Virus record (IMG/VR): IMGVR_UViG_3300037493_002258
Span: 1-20,888 of that record
DNA from: a virus
Length of the DNA: 20,888 nt
Direction: 5' to 3' (one strand)
Positions 6,716-12,104 of this stretch are shown here, piece by piece (positions within the stretch are counted from its first letter, which is position 1; the number at the start of each line of letters is the position of its first letter). Position numbers and translations under genes: made by a program. Below the pieces are notes generated by a model. The model was not told where the DNA came from, did no database searches, and saw only the letters and a list, made by a program, of their open reading frames with translations.

Positions 6716-7755
6716 GCGTACATCGCGCCTCCATCGCGGTAGATGCGCTCAAGCAGCGAGTTTGTTTTCATGATTTCGGTCGTTGGGTCGATCATGGATG
6801 TGGAGTCATCTTTCCCGCCGAAGAATGACGGCAGCTTTATGCCGGGCATTTTAAGACTGATGCCATCAAATATCCCCATTCCGATCAGTTTGCCAATTCC
6901 ACGAAACTTTTCTTCGATGCTCTTCCAGATTTCAGAATCCCCCATAACTTCGATCGCTTTTGCAAGCTCGGCCTTCAGCGTGTAAACGATTTTGGAAAAA
7001 TCACCGGTATCAATCGCCTGCTGTATCCCGTCCATTAGTTTTTTTACCGTGCTTCCATCGCCGCCGATAGCGTTGAAGATCGCGAGGTTAAGTCCGCGCC
7101 ACAGGTAAGGCAGTCGCTTGAATTGATCTTGCGCTTTGCCAAGTCTGCTTGCCGCTGCTTCTACGTTCGAGGCGAAGCCGTCCATTTCCTCACCTGCCTG
7201 GTTGAATACGTCCTGATTGCGGAAAAGTTTCAAAAGCTGCATGGACATTTTTGCGCCGAAAATCTTCTCAAGGCTGTTTTCAACCTTGCCCGCATCATCG
7301 CCCATTGCTGCGACTGCTCTGCCGATCATCTCAAATTGCTCCATCGTAGTCTTGCCTGCGAAGTCCTTACTTTGCAGGCCAATAGCTCGGAAAGCCTTTT
7401 GTAGATCCTCGCCGCCCTTGGCCGCGTCATAGATGTTGTCGCGAAGAATCGAAAGCATCCGCCCAGCCTTCACTTCCGACCCAGCCAATTCCAACGCCCG
7501 ATCAAGTTTAATGATTTCAGCAGTCGATGCCTTTACCTGTAGCGCGGTGTCTTCCGCTTCCCCGGCAAAGTCTGCGAGCTGGTCAACTCCAGTCGCTGCT
7601 TTGATAGCCAAGTCCACAAGACTCTTGCTCATCATCGCACCGGCACCCATCGCCATACCGCGCCCGATGCCCTTGAACATGCCGCCGATAGATCCGAATC
7701 CTCTCTTCACTGCTGACGAGTCAAATCCTACTTTTAAAGTTGTTCCGATAGCCAT
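6712..7755 (-). CDS. Short tail tape measure protein
   Basis: A 347-aa, mostly helical protein. The N-terminus MAIGTTLKVGFDSSAVKRGF and the Gly/Met/Ala-rich hydrophobic stretch that follows (residues about 22-45) are the classic opening of phage tape measure proteins. Long amphipathic helices (about 60-260) and a Gly/Pro-rich C-terminus come next. It lies directly after the chaperone G/GT pair, the invariant place for this gene, and overlaps the GT reading frame by 22 nt. A ribosome binding site AGGGAG precedes the ATG by about 9 nt. Tape measures set tail length at roughly 0.15 nm per residue, so 347 residues imply a tail of about 50 nm, far shorter than lambda's. No lysozyme or peptidase domain is present. 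Confidence 0.85.
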   Translation of the reverse strand: MAIGTTLKVGFDSSAVKRGFGSIGGMFKGIGRGMAMGAGAMMSKSLVDLAIKAATGVDQLADFAGEAEDTALQVKASTAEIIKLDRALELAGSEVKAGRMLSILRDNIYDAAKGGEDLQKAFRAIGLQSKDFAGKTTMEQFEMIGRAVAAMGDDAGKVENSLEKIFGAKMSMQLLKLFRNQDVFNQAGEEMDGFASNVEAAASRLGKAQDQFKRLPYLWRGLNLAIFNAIGGDGSTVKKLMDGIQQAIDTGDFSKIVYTLKAELAKAIEVMGDSEIWKSIEEKFRGIGKLIGMGIFDGISLKMPGIKLPSFFGGKDDSTSMIDPTTEIMKTNSLLERIYRDGGAMYA

Positions 7756-8326
7756 TGGTCAATTCTCCCTTCTAGTTCTTGTTGTTTTTTGTTTGTCGCC
7801 TCGCATTCGATTGTTTGAGTGTATCTGAGCGTGGATCCGTGTCGAGCCGCTTCACAATACATCAGTTGCATCACTCGCGCCATGTCCGTTTCCCAGATGA
7901 GTTTGTCCGCATTGATCCCATGACGGATAGCGAACGACTCGATCTGGGCTAGGAGGCATGGCGAATCTCCTTTCCCACATTATCGGAGTCCATGACAGAT
8001 TGACCTAGCCGTTCCAGCGATTGCGCGACCTGTGCGATCACGCCGTCGATTTCCTCAATGTGATAGGCGGCGAACTTGGCTAGTGTTTGATTCCTGTCTT
8101 CCTTGTCCATGTCGATGTATGCTGCCATCTCTTCGCGGGTCTGTGACATGACCAGGATGATTTCGACCATGTCATCTGCACTGGGTTCGTTGCCTTCGGT
8201 CACAAAGCCGTTGTTCAGCGCACGAAGCACTACGGCCTGACCGGCACCAATTTGTCGCAACGGTTTCCCGTCGAGTTGGATCTGTCCAATCCACGATTTC
8301 AGCAATGTCTTGTCTCTTTCTTTCAT
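7734..8326 (-). CDS. Tail assembly chaperone, -1 frameshift product (GT-like)
   Basis: Predicted 197-aa fusion made when ribosomes slip back one base on GGGAAAG at 7976-7970. The first 119 residues are those of the G-like protein. The next 78 come from the -1 frame, starting GDSPCLLAQIESFAIRHG and ending GRIDQWLSEQL before TAA at 7736-7734. The extension is a proper protein sequence (helical, charged, ending in a Lys/Gln/Glu-rich helix), has no start codon of its own near the junction, and fills the otherwise empty 193 nt between the G-like stop and the tape measure. In lambda, GT bridges the tape measure and tail tube protein during assembly. Prediction rests on phase, heptamer and position; the frameshift rate is unknown. 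Confidence 0.82.
7949..8326 (-). CDS. Tail assembly chaperone (G-like)
   Basis: The 125-aa zero-frame product, mainly helical and acidic (for example TREEMAAYIDMDKEDRNQTL). Its start, MKERDKTLLKSWIGQIQL, overlaps the stop of the 178-aa gene (ATGA). It lies between the tail tube region and the tape measure, where siphoviruses encode the chaperone that coats the tape measure before tube polymerisation. The last codons carry the slippery heptamer used for the GT form, which identifies the gene better than its sequence, since these proteins are poorly conserved. The C-terminus VGKEIRHAS is translated only when no slip occurs. Confidence 0.82.
   Translation of the reverse strand: MKERDKTLLKSWIGQIQLDGKPLRQIGAGQAVVLRALNNGFVTEGNEPSADDMVEIILVMSQTREEMAAYIDMDKEDRNQTLAKFAAYHIEEIDGVIAQVAQSLERLGQSVMDSDNVGKEIRHAS
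7970..7976 (-). promoter_or_regulatory. Slippery heptamer GGGAAAG for -1 frameshifting
   Basis: The minus strand reads G GGA AAG, with the zero-frame codons GGA (7975-7973) and AAG (7972-7970), so the X XXY YYZ phase is exact. It is the same heptamer lambda uses to make GT. The zero-frame stop follows 18 nt later. No strong downstream stem is obvious by eye, as in other tail-gene frameshifts. Confidence 0.85.
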
Positions 8327-8859
8327 CCGTTCATTCGGTTAATTAGTTCCTGCTTCTGGTGTTTCGGCATGCCAACGCCAATCAAGGCGCTGGCTGTGCC
8401 GTTTGTCATAAAGGTTTCTCGGTTCGACCGCATGTGCAGCGTCAGCAGCTCGCGCCGATTCAGGACGTGCGCGAGGCAATAGCTTTCTGGGTTTTCGGGG
8501 AAAGCTGAAATGTGCCGTTGTGCATCTTCAAAATCCTTCAAGTGACCGATCTCGAAAAGTGTGTGGGCATGGTCGAACCATTCATGCAGCTTCATTCTCT
8601 TAGAAGCGGATTGCACGAATTCCGACATGATCCGAAGCGGATGTTGGCTTGGAATTGTCTCGATGTTGCTCCAAGCCGTTGACATGTCGCTTGTGCTAAA
8701 TCGCCCGTCAAAGCTGATTGCTCCGAAGTGGTAACGGGAATAAACATGCCCGTTTTGATGCGCCACAAGAGTGCAGGGCGATAGATCGTCCAGAGGCACT
8801 CCCAGTGCCATCAGTGCGCAGGCAAAGTTAATATCTCCAGTTCCAAATGATGATGTCAT
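8323..8859 (-). CDS. Unknown 178-aa protein between tail tube and tail chaperone genes
   Basis: A soluble protein with no signal or membrane segment. The N-terminal half (residues 5-60) mixes strands and helices, with GTGDINFACALMALGVPLDD and SRYHFGAISFDGRFSTSD. The C-terminal half is helical with several His and Arg residues (LHEWFDHAHTLFEIGHL, HVLNRRELLTLHMRSNRE) and ends PKHQKQELINRMNG. I recognise no family. The ATG at 8859 lies 20 nt after the tail tube stop and has no Shine-Dalgarno match; the stop overlaps the chaperone start by ATGA. In lambda nothing separates the tail tube gene (V) from G, so this is an extra gene. Place suggests a tail assembly factor or an extra chaperone, but this is inference. 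Confidence 0.68.
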   Translation of the reverse strand: MTSSFGTGDINFACALMALGVPLDDLSPCTLVAHQNGHVYSRYHFGAISFDGRFSTSDMSTAWSNIETIPSQHPLRIMSEFVQSASKRMKLHEWFDHAHTLFEIGHLKDFEDAQRHISAFPENPESYCLAHVLNRRELLTLHMRSNRETFMTNGTASALIGVGMPKHQKQELINRMNG

Positions 8860-8879
8860 ATTTCATAGGTAGCTACGAA

Positions 8880-9305
8880 TTAGGCTGATGTGTAGACTGC
8901 TGTGGAGTCAACACTTGGGTAGAACACTCCGGTAAGGCTGCCAGTTTCAAAGCCGTTATTCGTGCGGGTCATGCTTGCCGCTGTGATGATGACCGAAGCA
9001 TTGGCCACTGGGGTAATTTTGAGAATGTCGGTGTAAACCGTGGAGCTGTCGCCCGTTGCGTTGGCGAGAACAACAAGATCGGCCATGCCGACGACCATGC
9101 CGGCGCCTTTTGTGCTGATTACGCCTTCACAGCTGATGTCGATCCGCTCGTTGCTGATCGAAACACCAATGTCTTGACCTACATGGTTTGGTGCTGTTCC
9201 TACTTCGGAAGCGCCGTTGAATGAAATCGAACCGAGGAAAAGCCCGGTCGAACTGGATTCGGAATTAGCTCCAAACTTTGCGGTTGAGTAAACGGTTGCG
9301 CTCAT
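8880..9305 (-). CDS. Major tail tube protein candidate
   Basis: A 141-aa beta-rich protein with features of tail tube subunits: a short N-terminal arm (MSATVYSTAKFGANSES), then alternating strands (FLGSISFNGASEV, IGVSISNERIDISCEGVI) and a C-terminal strand pair (NNGFETGSLTGVFYPS). The sequence is Thr/Ser/Ala-rich with few Lys or Arg, as in other tube proteins. It follows the tail terminator-like gene and precedes the chaperone and tape measure, the standard tube position. The ATG at 9305 lies 15 nt after the previous stop with no clear Shine-Dalgarno, although the product should be abundant. No Ig-like extension is fused. Identity is inferred from composition and gene order rather than a distinctive motif. 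Confidence 0.72.
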   Translation of the reverse strand: MSATVYSTAKFGANSESSSTGLFLGSISFNGASEVGTAPNHVGQDIGVSISNERIDISCEGVISTKGAGMVVGMADLVVLANATGDSSTVYTDILKITPVANASVIITAASMTRTNNGFETGSLTGVFYPSVDSTAVYTSA

Positions 9306-9320
9306 AGTTTTTGAGGAAAG

Positions 9321-9758
9321 TTAGATTGGACAGGCGATGACCGTCATTTCAAATCTGGTGATCCGTTGCCCATCGGCTGATTCAGTAATTCCTGAAGGGA
9401 GGCGAATGTCAAACACTCTCGATCCGTTCCGGTCGGTAGCCCAAGCGATCATGTCGCGATCTCCTAGGATGTCGTAAAGATTCTGACGCCAGCCATGCTC
9501 TGTGGTAATCGGCGTTCCTTCGTTGTTTTCATCGGCTGGCACTGTGTGCAGCTCGACGGAGATTTCGTATTCGGTGACGCCATACATGGTCACATTCCCT
9601 GCTTCATGCACTGACTGGCTCGTCTCATAGATGCCTATGAATGGAGGCGTCACGTCAGCCTCTTCGCCTGTTATGGCGATTTGAATTCCAGCTAGGTCGA
9701 TGTATTGCTCCTGGATGCGCTTCTGTATCCACTGTCTAATTGATTTCTGAATGTTCAT
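9321..9758 (-). CDS. Tail terminator-like protein (U-like)
   Basis: A 145-aa protein. It starts with a helix (SIRQWIQKRIQEQYI), then strands separated by a Pro-rich loop (DVTPPFIGIYETS), YEISVELHTVPADENNEG, a second helix (WRQNLYDILGDRDMI) and a final strand (TRFEMTVIACPI). This alpha-beta order, with an N-terminal helix and central strand carrying V-E-L, is the pattern of tail terminator (gpU-like) proteins that cap the finished tube and join it to the head. The start overlaps the upstream Z-like gene stop by ATGA. Place between the Z-like gene and the tube agrees with lambda order Z-U-V. No enzyme motif is present. Confidence 0.72.
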   Translation of the reverse strand: MNIQKSIRQWIQKRIQEQYIDLAGIQIAITGEEADVTPPFIGIYETSQSVHEAGNVTMYGVTEYEISVELHTVPADENNEGTPITTEHGWRQNLYDILGDRDMIAWATDRNGSRVFDIRLPSGITESADGQRITRFEMTVIACPI

Positions 9759-10507
9759 GCTTTGTCTTTTTTGTCGATGGCTGCGAGTGTTTTTCGGTAA
9801 TAGGTTACGGTCTTCTTTAGTCCGAACTGAATTGATTTAGTGATGCCTGAGCTTTGCAGGACATGACTGTTGCCCGAATACGCGAGATTGTTTGTGATTC
9901 CTGCCACTGGTTTCCATCCCATGACCGGCTTTTTAGCATTTCCGAAACGCTTGTGCTTTTGAGTGTAGCTCAGAAAGTTTTTGCCGATGCTCATTTTTTC
10001 TGTTCCGGTCTGGGCGCGAGCGATCTCCATGCCTGCTCCAAGCCATGCGCCTTTTGCCATACCAGCTCTAGCTAACCTGATCTTCATGGCTGCAGTAAAC
10101 GTCTTGATGTCGCAGACCATTTTTTCGGAACGTGCCAATTCCGGGGTGCGAGCATTGCGCTTCGTTCGGTTTAACTCGATCCAATCGTTGACAGCTTGAT
10201 GGTCAGTCAGCGCACGGCGTGATTGAACTCCGTAGGTGCTTCCTTGATTTGTGGCCGAGTAACCGCGACCGCGTGTTTTCTCCAGCTTTTCGACAACCAG
10301 AAGCACATTGTATGCGTCCCTAAATATCGCACCTTCCTGTTTGATTCGGGTTTTTACCTTGCCGAATACTTGAGTTTCAAACGCCAGTTCGCGACAGACC
10401 TGAATGCTCCACCGAATCACTGCTTGCGCGTTAGTTTCGCCGAGTCGATTGGCAAAACGCTTCAAGCTGCGTTCAAGTTTTGGCTGATCTATTTCCGCTT
10501 TAATCAT
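9755..10507 (-). CDS. Minor tail or head-tail protein (Z-like)
   Basis: The ATG at 10507 (MIKAEIDQPKLERSLKRF) overlaps the stop of the adaptor gene as ATGA, so I choose it over the longer open frame from 10576. The 250-aa product is basic. The N-terminal part is a helix with KLERSLKRFANRLGETNAQA, like the start of HK97 gp10/lambda Z proteins. A Gly/Ser-rich loop follows (RGRGYSATNQGSTYGVQ), then a central helix with the Ala/Gly-rich AGMAKGAWLGAGMEIARAQ and a Lys-rich C-terminus. Z-type proteins act in tail completion before joining to heads. Gene order supports the call; at 250 aa it is longer than HK97 gp10 and closer to lambda Z. Sequence similarity itself is only suggestive. Confidence 0.68.
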   Translation of the reverse strand: MIKAEIDQPKLERSLKRFANRLGETNAQAVIRWSIQVCRELAFETQVFGKVKTRIKQEGAIFRDAYNVLLVVEKLEKTRGRGYSATNQGSTYGVQSRRALTDHQAVNDWIELNRTKRNARTPELARSEKMVCDIKTFTAAMKIRLARAGMAKGAWLGAGMEIARAQTGTEKMSIGKNFLSYTQKHKRFGNAKKPVMGWKPVAGITNNLAYSGNSHVLQSSGITKSIQFGLKKTVTYYRKTLAAIDKKDKA

Positions 10508-10815
10508 GCCTTGTGGATTTCCTCCAATGTGATCGTGGTAAAGCTGCCTCCTTTTCGGATTCCTTCTACCCTCCATTGCTCTGAGCGTGCTGTGGCGAGC
10601 TTTTTAAGTAAGACGCCTGATGGTAGATCCGATGTTTTGCAGACAGCACTGAGGCGCTTTGTAGGCTCAAAGCCGACCTCGCCAAATGTCTTTGCCTCGT
10701 CTGCTTCGGCGAGGATGCAGGAAATAGCCGTGCCGTTGATGGTTACTGACTCAGCTCCGATCATAGCGAATGACTGCGTGGCTGCCGCTAGAGCTTGTGC
10801 TGATACGATGGACAT
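10504..10815 (-). CDS. Head-tail adaptor (FII-like)
   Basis: A 103-aa protein. An N-terminal helix (SAQALAAATQSFAMIGAES) is followed by strands VTINGTAISCILAEAD and a C-terminal strand region (WRVEGIRKGGSFTTITLEEI). Lambda FII has the same size and order: a helix, a TITSG-type strand pair, and a closing strand with W-x-V. Such proteins sit on the connector and form the site where the tail attaches. It has a good ribosome binding site (AAGGA, 7 nt before the ATG), and the start is 22 nt below the shared TTTGATTTTCGCC motif. Its stop overlaps the Z-like gene by ATGA. The call is from length, strand pattern and position between head and tail genes. Confidence 0.62.
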   Translation of the reverse strand: MSIVSAQALAAATQSFAMIGAESVTINGTAISCILAEADEAKTFGEVGFEPTKRLSAVCKTSDLPSGVLLKKLATARSEQWRVEGIRKGGSFTTITLEEIHKA

Positions 10816-10837
10816 GCGCCCATCCTTGCCGAAATAG

Positions 10838-10850
10838 GGCGAAAATCAAA
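10838..10850 (-). promoter_or_regulatory. Gap motif TTTGATTTTCGCC before the FII-like gene
   Basis: One of three copies of TTTGAYWTTCGCC found in gene gaps, 22 nt before the ATG at 10815 and directly after the ligase stop. Role unknown. Confidence 0.45.
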
Positions 10851-11357
10851 TCAACCCTGCCAGCGGTCGAGGTCAGGAAAAAGACGCTTGATCTTGATGA
10901 AGTTGTTCGGACGGTAGAACTCATCCTTGTGGCGCAGACAGATGCCTTCTCCACCGCGTGCCACGATGTCGGTTTCCATCTCGTCAAGCTCGGCCTCGGT
11001 GTCAAGCGGTGCGTGACTGATGACGGTGCAGTGGGCGGGCAGCTTGAGCTTTTCGAGAGCTTTGATTCGGTCGGCGGTTGAAACGCGAAGGACGGCCATG
11101 TCGAAGATCATGAACCGAATCCCGCGCCAGTCACCGCCCTTGCGCTGCATTGCGGATTGAAGCTCGGCAAACGTGCCGTTGCCCATCCAAAGCTCGCCGT
11201 CGAGCCTAACTGCTGGCATTCCTGCCTTGAACCATGCGGGCGGGTTGAGCTTGTTGCCGTGGCGGGTCATGAACTCCGATCCTGTCCAGATTGCCCGCAC
11301 TCCGTCGAGCTTTTCGCTGGCGAGGTAGTCGGTTATGTTGTCGGGGATTTCGTTCAC
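10851..11357 (-). CDS. Minimal ATP-dependent DNA ligase (nucleotidyltransferase domain only)
   Basis: A 168-aa protein with the covalent nucleotidyltransferase motifs in order: motif I EKLDG with the adenylated Lys16, Ia TRHG (31-34), III LDGELW (52-57), IIIa FMIFD (82-86), IV GEGICLR (136-142) and V IKIKR (154-158). These enzymes seal nicks through an enzyme-AMP step. The protein ends ten residues after motif V, so the OB-fold domain and motif VI of ordinary ligases are absent. Very little precedes motif I. The start is GTG at 11357; the frame has a stop 41 nt upstream and no clear Shine-Dalgarno. It lies between a glycosyltransferase and the FII-like adaptor, an unusual place for a ligase. 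Motifs are convincing; activity on DNA ends without the OB domain is uncertain. Confidence 0.86.
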   Translation of the reverse strand: MNEIPDNITDYLASEKLDGVRAIWTGSEFMTRHGNKLNPPAWFKAGMPAVRLDGELWMGNGTFAELQSAMQRKGGDWRGIRFMIFDMAVLRVSTADRIKALEKLKLPAHCTVISHAPLDTEAELDEMETDIVARGGEGICLRHKDEFYRPNNFIKIKRLFPDLDRWQG

Positions 11358-11404
11358 GGCCTCAACATCTAGGCAATGCCGACCTTTCGCAAGCTAATTT
11401 TTGA

Positions 11405-12010
11405 TTATTTTTCAGGAGCCGCTGTCAGATCTCGGTCGTGCCGGTAGAAGTGCAGGATCTTCGGAATGTGGTAAGTCGTCTTTGCTCGCTTGCGTGCCTG
11501 TAACGACCAGACGCGATCCTCTCCGTAGTTTGTCTCTAAGAACTGGCAGCCTGCCACTGTGTCGCGTTTCCATGCGCAGACGTGCCACGCATCGCGCTGC
11601 GTAATTCCGCCAGGTATGAATGCACCGTCGCCTTGTCCGAGTCGGAAATGGACGGTTGATTCCAAACCGTTGTAGACTGCGTGTTGCTGAAACGTGATGA
11701 CATCTGCACCGCTGGCGGCAGAGGCCAGCAGCTCGGCGACGTAGGTGTCCGCAATGTCGTCATCATCGTCCACGAACGCGATGTATTGCCCGCGCGCGAT
11801 GTCGAGCAGTGCCTGCCGCTTCGCGCCGATGCTGCGGGTGCGGTTGTCACTGAGAATCAGATGCTCGACCTGCCCCGAAGTCCTCAGCGCGGAACTCCGA
11901 TCCTCGATGTGGGTTGGTAGGGCTTGAATCTGCTCCTCGATCCTCCACTGGAGGGCTTGCAGTTGTTTCTCGCGTCCCGGTATCGTCGGTGTCAGTATTG
12001 ATAGGATCAT
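11405..12010 (-). CDS. GT2-family glycosyltransferase
   Basis: A 201-aa GT-A fold transferase. It opens with the typical first strand and loop MILSILTPTIPGREKQL. Residues 50-75 carry the nucleotide-binding half (LILSDNRTRSIGAKRQALLD), and residues 78-85 (AFVDDDDD) the metal- and sugar-nucleotide-binding DXD-type motif. NYGEDRVWSLQ (161-171) supplies the acidic ED pair usual for the catalytic base region. No membrane segment, so it would act in the cytoplasm on a protein or soluble acceptor. The ATG at 12010 lies inside the preceding 85-codon ORF in another frame and has no strong Shine-Dalgarno. Together with the upstream multidomain protein it forms a sugar-transfer pair; donor and acceptor cannot be read from sequence. 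Confidence 0.85.
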   Translation of the reverse strand: MILSILTPTIPGREKQLQALQWRIEEQIQALPTHIEDRSSALRTSGQVEHLILSDNRTRSIGAKRQALLDIARGQYIAFVDDDDDIADTYVAELLASAASGADVITFQQHAVYNGLESTVHFRLGQGDGAFIPGGITQRDAWHVCAWKRDTVAGCQFLETNYGEDRVWSLQARKRAKTTYHIPKILHFYRHDRDLTAAPEK

Positions 12011-12104
12011 GTGGTTTGGTCTTTCTGAAAATTGCGTCGTAGTTGTTCCGGTATGCTGGCGCGTCTCCCAGCCTGTGCCAGTCGCCTTTGTGCGTCTTGC
12101 TCAT
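11847..12104 (-). CDS. Small 85-codon ORF overlapping the GT2 gene
   Basis: It starts at an ATG that overlaps the stop of the 727-aa gene (ATGA). Its first 30 residues (MSKTHKGDWHRLGDAPAYRN, then NYDAIFRK) look like a genuine short phage protein: basic, with a Y-R-x-N-Y-D-x-I-F pattern. Beyond that it runs 164 nt into the GT2 gene in a different frame. The C-terminal 50 residues are low-complexity (Thr, Asp, Ser, Arg rich), as expected of an overprinted frame. Either the whole 85-aa product is made, or the sequence once ended near residue 35 and lost its stop. No function assigned. Coupling supports translation of the beginning. Confidence 0.48.
   Translation of the reverse strand: MSKTHKGDWHRLGDAPAYRNNYDAIFRKTKPHDPINTDTDDTGTRETTASPPVEDRGADSSPTNPHRGSEFRAEDFGAGRASDSQ

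Noticed and set aside
7852-7959. 35-codon minus-strand ORF (MPPSPDRVVRYP...) with AAAGGAG in front
   Set aside because: It lies inside the -1 extension of the chaperone gene. The apparent ribosome binding site overlaps the slippery heptamer, and the sequence is not protein-like compared with the -1 frame.
8880-9305. Shared MSATVY N-terminus of the tail tube and the 273-aa tail-tip protein as evidence of duplication
   Set aside because: Only six residues match and the rest of the proteins do not align by eye; coincidence or a small selected start is more likely.
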